From contig OZ012684.1 of the NCBI GenBank assembly GCA_963942565.1, forward strand, positions 96,183,055 through 96,247,054: a DNA stretch of 64,000 nt. Reading direction: 5' to 3'. How positions within the stretch are numbered: position 1 is the stretch's first letter; every line of letters begins with the position of its first letter. Below, piece after piece: positions 27,044 through 38,127 of the stretch. A program made the position numbers and the translations under genes. Under the pieces are notes generated by a model that had not been told where the DNA came from, made no database searches, and worked only from the letters and a program-made list of their open reading frames with translations. This stretch comes from Maea johnstoni. Taxonomy: Eukaryota; Annelida; Polychaeta; Spionida; Magelonidae.

Positions 27044-30000
27044 TTAGACCACATAGCCAGCAGGGAAGGCCCTCAGAGAGGAGAGACAGCTAGAGGTCAA
27101 TGACAAGCCTTAGACTACACGGCCATCAGGGCAAATTGAATGACAAAGAGGCACGAGAGTATTCTGAAATTAGGAGCAAAATGAGTGTTACTTTTGCTTA
27201 TTGTTTGATATGCAGTGTGGATATGTCTACAGGAAACACAGAGCAACTAACTAATGATGTTATATATGTATTTAGATTACTGTAAACTTAAGTGTGAAAG
27301 TTTCGAGTAGCCAGATCACAGATTTTTATCGGCTACAAAATTAAACTGATTTTCTAGCCTAGTGCCAACACGACCACTGAGGGGCTGTCCTGATGGCCGT
27401 GTGGACTAAAGCATTGCCACCGACCTCCAGCTGTCTCTCTTTACCGACGGCCTATCATAATTGCCCGCCATATGTCTTAAGAAAGCTATGTACGTCCATG
27501 CATAAGTTGGAATTTCGTTTTTCGTCAGTTTTTCTGCCATATTGCGGCTAAGTCGTAACTAGCCAGTTGGATATGGCGGAGAAAACCGGAGAACCCGACG
27601 AAAACCATCACCTAACCCGAAGTCACTTGTGATTTCCTCACATGCCCAGGTTTGTTTTGAAACTGGCCAGTGCCAGTACTGGGCGAAAGATAGCTATTTA
27701 TGGGTGGTTTTCGATTTTTGAATGCTGATAGGTATGCAAGTGAGAAATCCTTGCTAGTCGCTGTCTACCTGAGTCGAGTCTAACGAAGTGTTTTTTCTAT
27801 AGTAATCAGCCAAGAACTTGCTAGTTTACCAAAGACGATTACTACACCATTTTGGGCAAGAGTTTTCACACACTTCTTAACTGACCAACCTAATGAAGTT
27901 TTGCACAAAGGTCCGTTGAACTATGTCCAATCTTTAAGTCAATCTAAAAGGTGGTGCCATAGTTTCAATTTAAACACGTATCTACAAGGTAATATTAGTA
28001 AAGTTTAATTTTGACACAGTAAGGTGGCGCCATCTATAGGGCAACACCAAATGAGTATTGTACTTAATAAAATAAATTGTTGGAATTTTCCTGACACCAC
28101 TGGCAAATTTGAAAGGAAATTGTCATAAAAACATGTTTTTATCAAATATGTACCGACGCTACTTGCAATTTTGAAAAGAATTTGTTATAAAAACAAGTTT
28201 TTATCAAATATGTGCCGTTATGATAATGCCTGCCTATTCTTAAGAGTATCCTAAGAGACAGTTTCAACACTGAATGATTTTACTGACATACCAATATCGG
28301 GTTAAGAACTCGCCCGTATCTACGAAGGGATAATTTTAGAAAAGAAGAAATCAATTTTGTAAAATAAGGTATTTGTGACATAAATTGCATACTTTTATCT
28401 AGAATCTGTGAAGTCGATGACAACACAAATAAGAGTTGTTTTGAAGATCGCTGCGTTATGTTATTTATTAATGCAAAATTTCAGGTAACAAATTAAACTG
28501 AAATTTTTAAAAAGCGTCGTAAGAAAGCTATGAACGTCCATGATTAATTTGGAATTTCGTTTTTCGTCAGTTTTTCTGCCATATTGCGGCAAAGTCGTAA
28601 CTAGCCAGTTGTATATGGCGGAGAAAACCGGAGAACCCGACGAAAACCATCACCTAACCCGAAGTCACTTGTGATTTCCTCACATGCCCAGGTCTGTTTT
28701 GAAACTGGCCAGTGCCAGTACTGGGCGAAAGATATCTTTTTATGGGTGGTTTTCGATTTTTGAATGCTGATAGGTATGCAAGTGAGAAATCCTTGCTTGT
28801 CGCTGTCTACCTGAGTCGAGTCTAACGAAGTGTTTTTTCTATAGTAATCAGCCAAGAACTTGCTAGTTTACCAAAGACGATTACTACATCATTTTGGGCA
28901 AGAGTTCGCACACACTTCTTAACTGACCAACCTAATGAAGTTTTGCACAAAGGTCCGTTGAACTATGTCCAATCTTTAAGTCAATCTAAAAGGTGGTGCC
29001 ATAGTTTCAATTTAAACTCGTATCTACAAGGTAATATTAGTAAAGTTTAATTTTGACACAGTAAGGTGGCGCCATCTATAGGTTAACACCAAATGAGTAT
29101 TGAACTTAATAAAATAAATTGTTGAAATTTTCCTGACACCACTGGCAATTTTGAAAAGAAATTGTCATAAAAACATGTTTTTATCAAATATGTACCGACA
29201 CTACTGGCAATTTTGAAAGGAATTTGTTATAAAGAACAAGTTTTTATCAAATATGTGCCGTTATGATAATGCCTGCCTATTCTTAAGAGTATCCTAAGAG
29301 ACAGTTTCAACACAGAATGATTTTACTGACATACCAATGTCGGGTTAAGAACTCGCCCGTATCTCCGATGGGATAATTTTAGAAAAGAAGAAATCAATTT
29401 TGTAAAATAAGGTATTTGTGACATAAATTGCATACTTTTATCTAGAACCTGTGAAGTCGATGACAACACAAATAAGAGTTGTTTTGAAGATCGCTGCGCT
29501 ATGTTATTTATTAATGCAAAGTTTCAGGTAAAAAATTAAATTGAAATTTTTAAAAAGCGTCGTAAGAAAGCTATGAACGTCCATGATTAATTTGGAATTT
29601 CGTTTTTCGTCACTTTTTCTGCCATATAGCGGCTAGGTCGTGACTAGCTAGTTGTAACTGATAATTGAAGCCTCAGACCACATAGCCAGCAGGGAAGGCC
29701 CTCAGAGAGGAGAGACAGCTGGAGGTCAATGACAAGCCTTAGACTACACGGCCATCAGGGCAAATTGAATGACAAAGAGGCGCGAGAGTATTCTGAAATT
29801 AGGAGCGAAAGGAGTGTTACTTTTGCTTATTGTTTGATATGCAGTGTGGATATGTCTACAGGAAACACAGAGCAACTAACTAATGATGTTATACATGTAT
29901 TTAGATTACTGTAAACTTAAGTGTGAAAGTTTCGAGTAGCCAGATCACAGATTTTTATCGGCTACAAAATTAAACTGATTTTCTAGCCTAGTGCCAACAC

Positions 30001-32160
30001 GACCACTGAGAGGCTGTCCTGATGGCCGTGTGGACTAAGGCATTGCCACCGACCTCCAGCTGTCTCTCTTTACCGACGGCCTATCACAATTGCCCGCTTG
30101 ATGTCTTAAGAAAGCTCTGTACGTCCATGCATAAGTTGGAATTTCGTTTTTCGTCAGTTTTTCTGCCATATTGCGGCTAAGTCGTAACTAGCCAGTTGAA
30201 AATGGCGGAGAAAACCGGAGAACCCGACGAAAACCATCACCAAACCCGAAGTCACTGGTAGTTTCCTCACATGCCCAGGTCTGTTTTGAAACTTGCCAGT
30301 GCCAGTACTGGGTGAAAGATAGCTATTTATGGGTAGTTTTCGATTTTTGAATGCTGATAGGTATGCAAGTGAGAAATCCTTGCTAGTCGCTGTCTACCTG
30401 AGTCGAGTCTAACGAAGTGTTTTTCTATGGTAATCAGCCAAGAACTTGCTAGTTTACCAAAGACGATTACTACACCATTTTGGGCAAGAGTTCGCACACA
30501 CTTCTTAACTGACCAACCTAATGAAGTTTTGCACAAAGGTCCGTTGAACTATGTCCAATCTTTAAGTCAATCTAAAAGGTGGTGCCATAGTTTCAATTTA
30601 AACTCGTATCTACAAGGTAATATTAGTAAAGTTTAATTTTGACACAGTAAGGTGGCGCCATCTATAGGTTAACACCAAATGAGTATCGAACTTAATAAAA
30701 TAAATTGTTGGAATTTTCCTGACACCACTGGCAATTTTGAAAAGAAATTGTCCTAAAAACATGTTTTTATCAAATATGTACCGACACTACTGGCAATTTT
30801 GAAAGGAATTTGTTATAAAGAACAAGTTTTTATCAAATATGTGCCGTTATGATAATGCCTGCCTATTCTTAAGAGTATCCTAAGAGACAGTTTCAACACA
30901 GAATGATTTTACTGACATACCAATGTCGGATTAAGAACTCGCACGTATCTCCGATGGGATAATTTTAGAAAAGAAGAAATCAATTTTGCAAAATAAGGTA
31001 TCTGTGACATAAATTGCATACTTTTATCTAGAATCTGTGAAGTCGATGACAACACAAATAAGAGTTGTTTTGAAGATCGCTGCGCTATGTTATTTATTAA
31101 TGCAAAGTTTCAGGTAAAAAATTAAACTGAAATTTTTAAAAAGCGTCGTAAGAAAGCTATGAACGTCCATGATTAATTTGGAATTTCGTTTTTTCGACAC
31201 TTTTTCTGCCATATAGCGGCTAGGTCGTGACTAGCTAGTTGTAACTGATAATGGAAGCCTTAGACCACATAGCCAGCAGGGAAGGCCCTCAGAGAGGAGA
31301 GACAGCTAGAGGTCAATGACAAGCCTTAGACTACACGGCCATCAGGGCAAATTGAATGACAAAGAGGCACGAGAGTATTCTGAAATTAGGAGCAAAAGGA
31401 GTGTTACTTTTGCTTATTGTTTGATATGCAGTGTGGATATGTCTACAGGAAACACAGAGCAACTAACTAATGATGTTATACATGTATTTAGATTACTGTA
31501 AACTTAAGTGTGAAAGTTTCGAGTAGCCAGATCACAGATTTTTATCGGCTACAAAATTAAACTGATTTTCTAGCCTAGTGCCAACACGACCACTGAGGGG
31601 CTGTCCTGATGGCCGTGTGGACTAAAGCATTGCCACCGACCTCCAGCTGTCTCTCTTTACCGACGGCCTATCATAATTGCCCGCCATATGTCTTAAGAAA
31701 GCTATGTACGTCCATGCATAAGTTGGAATTTCGTTTTTCGTCAGTTTTTCTGCCATATTGCGGCTAAGTCGTAACTAGCCAGTTGTAAATGGCGGAGAAA
31801 ACCAGAGAACCCGACGAAAACCATCACCCAACCCGAAGTCACTGGTAATTTCCTCACATGTCCAGGTCTGTTTTGAAACTGGCCAGTGCCAGTACTGGGT
31901 GAAAGATAGCTATTTATGGGTGGTTTTCGATTTTTGAATGCTGATAGGTATGCAAGTGAGGAATCCTTGCTAGTCGCTGTCTACCTGAGTCGAGTCTAAC
32001 GAAGTGTTTTTTCTATGGTAATCAGCCAAGAACTTGCTAGTTTACCAAAGACGATTACTACACCATTTTGGGCAAGAGTTCGCACACACATCTTAACTGA
32101 CCAACCTAATGAAGTAATATTACTGGGTAATATTAGTAAAGTTTAATTTTGACACAGTAA

Positions 32161-32789
32161 AGGCCCGTTCCCACCAAGACTTTTTTAGTGTAGCGACCGA
32201 ACAGCGACCGCAGCGAATTATAAATCGCTGCGTGGTCGCTGTAGATTGACCCAATTAATGTTTGTAGCGACCAGATCGTTGAGCCCGTTCCCATATCTGC
32301 GATCTAGTGTAGCGACCGCACAGCGACCGCAGCGATTTATAATTCGCTGCGGTCGCTGTGCGGTCGCTACACTAGATCTCAGATGTGGGAACTGGGCTTA
32401 ACTGAACTTTCCATAGGTCGTTAGGGTAACGATAGATTACGAGTATGTAACGAGTGAGACGATAGCATAACGATGATTAAGATGGCACAGCGACCTTATC
32501 GATAGCACAGCGACCTCACAACGACCACAACGACTGCACAGCGACTGCACTGCGGACCATAAGCGATCCAGTGCCCTACTTTTTCTACAGCGATTTTTTT
32601 GAACATGTTCAAAAAAATCGCAACAGATGCTCGCCCACAGCGAACCGCTCCGGATGCGTACCGAACGCAACGAGGGCATAACGGACCACACCGATCTACT
32701 TACCGACCGCGCAAAGACCGCAGCGACTCATAATTCACAACGCTCGCTGTTCGGTCGCTACACTAAAAAACCTTAGTGGGAACGGGCCT
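32161..32789. mobile_element. 629 bp MITE with TAA target duplication (PIF/Harbinger-like)
   Basis: The satellite word CACAGTAAGGTGG is split, with TAA at 32158-32160 and 32790-32792. The terminal inverted repeats begin AGGCCCGTTCCCAC and run on through TTTTTTAGTGTAGCGACCGA for ~50 bp. The interior is built from many copies of short words such as AGCGACCGCA, which explains an open frame on the minus strand here. It contains a second, smaller palindromic element. Confidence 0.85.
32282..32398. mobile_element. Nested 117 bp near-perfect palindromic MITE
   Basis: It starts AGCCCGTTCCCATATCTG, ends with the inverse, and folds almost end to end around TTATAATT at its centre. It lies inside the 629 bp MITE and uses the same AGCGACCGCA vocabulary, so it is a related, shorter family member. 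The flanks (TTGA and TTAA, one mismatch) are not a clean target duplication. Confidence 0.7.
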
Positions 32790-33364
32790 TAAGGTGGCAC
32801 CATCTATAGGGCAACACCTAATGAGTATTGAACTTAATAAAATAAATTGTTGAAATTTTCCTGACACCACTGGCAATTTTGAAAAGAAATTGTCATAAAA
32901 ACATGTTTTTATCAAATATGTACCGACACTACTGGCAATTTTGAAAGGAATTTGTTATAAAGAACAAGTTTTTATCAAATATGTGCCGTTATGATAATGC
33001 CTGCCTATTCTTAAGAGTATCCTAAGAGACAGTTTCAACACTGAATGATTTTACTGACATACCAAATTCGGGTTAAGAACTCGCCCGTATCTCCGAAGGG
33101 ATAATTTTAGAAAAGAAGAAATCAATTTTGCAAAATAAGGTATTGTGACATAAATTGCATACTTTTATCTAGAATCTGTGAAGTCGATGACGACACAAAT
33201 AAGAGTTGTTTTGAAGATCGCTGCGCTATGTTATTTATTAATGCAAAGTTTCAGGTAAAAAATTAAACTGAAATTTTTAAAAAGCGTCGTAAGAAAGCTA
33301 TGAACGTCCATGATTAATTTGGAATTTCGTTTTTTCGTCACTTTTTCTGCCATATAGCGGCTAG

Positions 33365-34714
33365 ACGCAAATGTTCATACCCGGCGGCGAGCAGCGCCGC
33401 AAAAGTGAAACGGGAACATATGTAACTAATGAACCTCAGAATAGCAAGTTCATAGCACAGGGAAAATTGGATTGTGAGGAATGCGATGCCACAAAGTTAA
33501 CGACATGTAAAGGCGTATTGATAGAATAACTATTGTTCATTCATTTGTAAAGGCATTAGATTAATAGATCAAAAACAATTTTTCAGCTATTTTGGCGCTC
33601 CTTATTGGGTTCTAATGACATTCAGGTGATGCCGAGCTGTCTGGGAGTAGTTAGACAACAGGCGCCATATTTGATTTGATTTGATTTGGCTTGCATGACG
33701 AAGGTAGGTCATAATCAGTTTGGGGCCGTATGTAAATGTGTGGGGTCATTGATAAAAGTGGCTAAGTGGTACTTAACAAAGATTTACTACGGTTGTCAGT
33801 CATGTAAATGACAAGAATGAATTGGAATGCTAGGAACGATCCCAAATAGAGTAACGGGATTTCATTAATATAGTTCTCTTTTCACTTGTTGTAACACAGA
33901 AGTCGCGATAGCCTCATTGGTAGCCAACTTGACTCCCGATCCTGAGATCGCGGGATCGACTCCCCCTTCTACATTTTTTTCACCTGCCCAGTGCTTTGTG
34001 TAGCACTTAGAAATATTTCCTACTCAAAATAACGTTTGCTTTATTTCTTTTATTTTTTTTACTTTACTTTGCTAAAATGAATTGTTGGTCAAATCCGCTG
34101 ATCCCAGAAAAGACGTCTGCCTGAATTGCCGTTCGCTATAAGGGCCGATGACTTTATGTTGGGCCTTGACTAAAAACGATCTTTTATCTTTGATTTATTA
34201 TAATAAACATTTCCACAGTTGTGAAGTTGTGAATTTCTTCGAGAAAATCTATACTTTAATGGATGCAAGTAATGCCTAGCCTTCATATAAAAATTGAGAT
34301 CTGTGAAGTTTATGGGTGTAAGTATTAATTTATATATGTATTAATTTATATATCTGGTACTCCTGGCATGAGTCCAGCACTTAACTATAATGCATATAGT
34401 AATTGGTCTCTCGCTACATATCCATTCTTTTCTTCATCCAAGCTATTACTTTATGCAACTACCACCCATCTACCTTCTATCTGCCCTTTCACACGTCCCC
34501 ACGTGCTGATCAGTGCCCTATCCATGCACCTTCCACCTGTACTTTGGGCTTGGATCTGTGCGCCCGCCACTCACTTTTTGGGCGCACGGATCCTTACTAC
34601 ACTGACACTTTCTACTCCTCCTGCGGCCTTTAGCGCCTTGCCGCAACACTTGCCTTCCCCCTTCTCTGTAATTGTACTGTCCTCTCAGTACCTCTTTCAA
34701 CGGGCCCTATCTGG
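33365..34714. mobile_element. 1.35 kb insertion in the satellite, mosaic of dispersed repeats
   Basis: The satellite word GCGGCTAGGTCGTGAC is interrupted after CTAG at 33364 and resumes at 34715. I see no clear target duplication. From about 34010 to 34713 the insert matches 55037-55735 of this window (shared runs such as TTTATGTTGGGCCTTGACTA and CCTCTTTCAACGGG). Both copies stop at the same CCCTATCTGG end. Overlapping open frames around 34370-34720 are not supported as genes because the homologous copy does not preserve them. Confidence 0.65.
33903..33966 (+). mobile_element. tRNA-like SINE head
   Basis: The run TAGCCTCATTGGTAG resembles a pol III A box, and GGGATCGACTCC about 35 bp later resembles a B box (consensus GGTTCGANTCC). 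The spacing fits a tRNA-derived promoter. The sequence does not fold into an intact tRNA by inspection and is followed by repeat sequence, so a SINE head is more likely than a tRNA gene. Confidence 0.45.
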
Positions 34715-35956
34715 GTCGTGACTAGCTAGTTGTAACTGATAATGGAAGCCTTAGACCACATAGCCAGCAGGAAAGGCCCTCAGAGAGGAGAGACAGCTAG
34801 AGGTCAATGACAAGCCTTAGACTACACGGCCATCAGGGCAAATTGAATGACAAAGAGGCACGAGAGTATTCTGAAATCAGGAGCAAAAGGAGTGTTACTT
34901 TTGCTTATTGTTTGATATGCAGTGTGGATATGTCTACAGGAAACACAGAGCAACTAACTAATGATGTTATACATGTATTTAGATTACTGTAAACTTTAGT
35001 GTGAAAGTTTCGAGTAGCCAGATCACAGATTTTTATCGGCTACAAAATTAAACTGATTTCCTAGCCAAGTGCCCACACGACCACTGAGAGGCTGTCCTGA
35101 TGGCCGTGTGGACTAAGGCATTGCCACCGACCTCCAGCTGTCTCTCTTTACCGACGGCCTATCATAATTGCCCGCCAGATGTCTTAAGAAAGCTATGTAC
35201 GTACATGCTTAAGTTGGAATTTCGTTTTTCGTCAGTTTTTCTGCCATATTGCGGCTAAGTCTTAACTAGCCAGTTGTAAATGGCGGAGAAAACCGGAGAA
35301 CTCGACGGAAAGCATCACCTAACCCGAAGTCACTCGTAATTTCCTCACATGCCCAGGTCTGTTTTGAAACTGGCCAGTGCCAGTACTGGGTGAAAGATAT
35401 CTATTTATGGGTGGTTTTCGATTTTTGAATGCTGATAGGTATGCAAGTGAGAAATCCTTGCTAGTCGCTGTCTACCTGAGTCGAGTCTAACGAAGTGTTT
35501 TTTCTATGGTAACAAGCCCTGCGGGGAGTCTGCTGGCAGTTAAATTGCACTTAGGGAATGGAGTTATATTCAAAGGAAAATATGAAATAATAATATCACT
35601 GATTCTTCAGTGGCAAGACAATCTTAGACAAACGATGCGAAACCAATTATCTTAAATCATTGGTTAATGCAGGTGGTTAATATGGGTTAACAATCAAACA
35701 TGATGCTCTGGACATGTCAAAGCTTTCACAGTAGTCACAAATAGGCCCTACCATCCAGGTGCATGTAATATCTACCTTATAAAGGCATACTTTGGGCTAA
35801 TTTCAAATGGTGAAAATGCAGAAATGAAAACAAAACAACAACATTATTGATTTATAAATTTGTACTTAAACTGGAAAGTTCCCTGCCCTGTTATTCTCCA
35901 CAAACTCTGGTCATTCAGTAAAATTTACATATTTGTTCGTAATTTCATAACACTGC

Positions 35957-36915
35957 GAGTATTCTCGAGGGTAGGGTAGTGAAGGTATCACATTCTACAC
36001 GAACTGCGATCTTGCAGTTGGTAGACCCTGCCTGTGCTGCCGCTCAAGAACACGTAGAGACCAGAATTTGGAATTTTCATTTTTTGTAATTTTTTTCTGC
36101 GAAATTGCGGCTAGGGCGTATTAGGGGCAGTTGTAAGAGGTGGAGGAATTAGAGAAATCCTTTTTTTTTTCGTTTGGCAATTCTTTTAATGAAACTTCGA
36201 GTATTCTCGAGGGTAGTGTAGTGAAGGTATCGCATTCTACACGAACTGCGATCTTGCAGTTGGTAGACCCTGCCTGTGCTGCCGCTAAGGAACACGTTGA
36301 GACCAGAATTTGGAATTTTCATTTTTTGTCAGTTTTTTTCTGCCAAATTGCGGCTAGGGCGTATTTCGGCAGTTGTAACAGCTGGAGGAATTAGAGAAAT
36401 CCTTTTTTTTTCGTTTGGCAATTCTTTAAATGAAACTATGAGTATTCTCGAGGATAGGGTTAGTGAAGGTATCGCATTCTACACGAACTGTGATCTTGCA
36501 GATGGTAGACCCTGCCAGTGCTGCCGCTCAGGCACACATAGAGAACAGAATTTGGAATTTTCATTTTTTGTCCTTTTTTTCTGCGAAATTGCGGCTAGGG
36601 CGTATTTCGGCAGTTGTAAGAGGTGGAGGAATTAGAGAAATCCTTTTTTTTTCGTTTGGCAATTCTTTTAATGAAACTACGAGTATTCTCGAGGGTAGGG
36701 TAGTGAAGGTATCGCATTCTACACGAACTGCGATCTTGCAGTTGGTAGACCCTGCCTGTGCTGCCGCTCAGGAACACGTTGAGACCAGAATTTAGAATTT
36801 TCATTTTTTGTCAGTTTTTTTCTGCCAAATTGCGGCTAGGGCGTATTTCGGCAGTTGTAACAGGTTGAAGAATTAGAGAAATCCTTTTTTTTCGTTTGGC
36901 AATTCTTATAATGAA
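35957..36915. repeat. 241 bp tandem repeat, four copies (a diverged fifth at 37134-37290)
   Basis: Copies start at GAGTATTCTCGAGG, positions 35957, 36199, 36440 and 36681. Each contains TACACGAACTGCGATCTTGC, ACCCTGCC and CTGCCAAATTGCGGCTAGGG. A diverged copy lies at 37134-37290. The 70 bp before the first copy (35885-35955) resembles the 70 bp before the diverged one (37065-37133), so a larger unit was duplicated first. Open frames of 76-119 codons across this block follow the repeat and do not resemble a protein I know. Confidence 0.88.
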
Positions 36916-37290
36916 ATAAATATTAGAGAACACATATATACCTGCGACCACACACTTAGGGCTACCTAACTTATGTACCAAAAGTCAAAAAGCTCGGCTA
37001 ACAGATATGACATTGATAAATGAGATGTTAAACCAGCTGAAGCACATGTCATTTGCAGTCGTCCTAGTTATTCTCCACGAACTTTGGTCATTCAGTTAAA
37101 TTTACATATTTGTGCGTAATTTAGTAATGCTACGAGTATTCTCGGGGTTAGGGTATTGAAGGTATCGCATGCTAATGCAATCTTGCAGTTGGTAGACCCT
37201 GCTTACGCTGCCGTGCAGGAACATGCTAAAACTTAAATTTGGAATTTTCATTTTTGATCAGTTTTTCTGCCAAGTTGCTGCTAGGGCGCA

Positions 37291-37680
37291 TGTAAGTCGG
37301 TGTGGATGGGAAACCAATCCGCCGCTTGGTTTCAAGTGTAAGCATCAATCTTTCATGCCCCAAGCAGGGACTCAAATTCAGACAGGGTTGAGAGACAGCT
37401 AGCAGTCATTGGCAATGCCGTAGTCCATACAGCAGGCCACGGTCAAGGTCAGAGGAGGGTATCGGGGCGAACCACCGACACACCCTCACCCAAAATTAGC
37501 ATTCCCCTCTTGCTCCCGATCTGATGACACATCGAGAGGAAGCCCGGGAAAGCGCAACAATCATCGGTTGTACTTGCCCTACTCAGCTTAATGATGCTAC
37601 TTATATAGGTAGATTGGAGTACAGTAATGTGCTTAGTAGTTGACCAAATGTTAACTTTTGCAAGTTTTTTGATCAAATAA
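37291..37680. other. Spacer with a diverged satellite motif
   Basis: No gene is seen. 37391-37440 (GAGAGACAGCTAGCAGTCAT ...) resembles the inverted arm of the 1.59 kb monomer (GAGAGACAGCTAGAGGTCAA ...). This points to shared ancestry of parts of the insert and the satellite. Confidence 0.5.
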
Positions 37681-38127
37681 AACTGTTCAACTTTAACTTT
37701 ATCGAAAATGTAAATAATTTATAATATTTCCATTGAAAGAAATATTCTTAATTTTGTCACATTGCCAAATTAGGTACCTTATATACCTCTGTGGGTGTAT
37801 TGGCATCTTGTTTTGTCGCCGCTCATGGCTATTAATAGAGCACAGTTCCGCATTTGTCATTCGTCGACCGTGAATGGGTCACATTTTCAAAGATTATTTA
37901 CTTTGCGTATGCCACGATATAAAAACACATTTGAAGTTAGTTAGTGGTATACTATTTTTATCGATCTATTAAAATGTTGATAACTGTTCTAATGTAATAC
38001 TTTTGTTGGGAAGTTGGGAAATGTTAAGAGCTGGTTCTTCATCTCATTTCAAGCATAACTAAAATGACTGGAGAAGAGTCAGCAGGAACCAGTGACTTCT
38101 CCTGAAAATGTGTTTTTAATATAGAGG
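37680..38127 (-). repeat. ~450 bp inverted repeat arm, left copy
   Basis: On the minus strand this reads TTACCCTCTATATTAAAAA onward and matches 40339-40740 on the plus strand, with some indels (for example ~25 bp extra at about 37830-37860). Both copies abut satellite DNA with the TTACCC end. They are two ends of one transposon family, or one element split and inverted. No coding frame is present. Confidence 0.85.

Larger units (their letters stand above)
19450..27719. repeat. Satellite higher-order blocks C and C' (three plus two monomers)
   Basis: Monomer lengths are 1592, 1437, 1825 (with MITE), then 1592 and 1824 (with MITE). A 6 bp duplication (GTCCATGTCCAA) marks the monomers at 19450 and 24304. 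Both 1592 bp monomers are followed by near-identical sequence. The second block lacks the 1437 bp member. This part evolved from the preceding blocks by a further round of unequal exchange. Confidence 0.75.
35513..38127. mobile_element. 2.6 kb insertion in the satellite, ending TTACCCTCTATATTA (inverted)
   Basis: The satellite word CTATGGTAATCAGCC is interrupted after CTATGGTAA and resumes at about 38128. The right end reads AATATAGAGGGTAA, and the same end occurs inverted at 40339. The left end (CAAGCCCTGCGGGG) does not match it, so the insert is truncated or composite. GGTAA at both joins may be a short target duplication or microhomology. It contains the 241 bp repeat array and no recognisable gene. 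Confidence 0.6.

Noticed and set aside
33903-33966. Functional tRNA gene
   Set aside because: A and B box-like words are present, but no proper cloverleaf or anticodon stem by inspection, and repeat sequence follows directly.
34368-34721. 117-codon plus-strand frame
   Set aside because: It lies in a dispersed repeat. The homologous copy at 55432-55836 has a different frame structure, so no protein is conserved.
36140-36804. Family of 84-119-codon frames
   Set aside because: They follow the 241 bp tandem repeat and switch frame between copies. No known domain.
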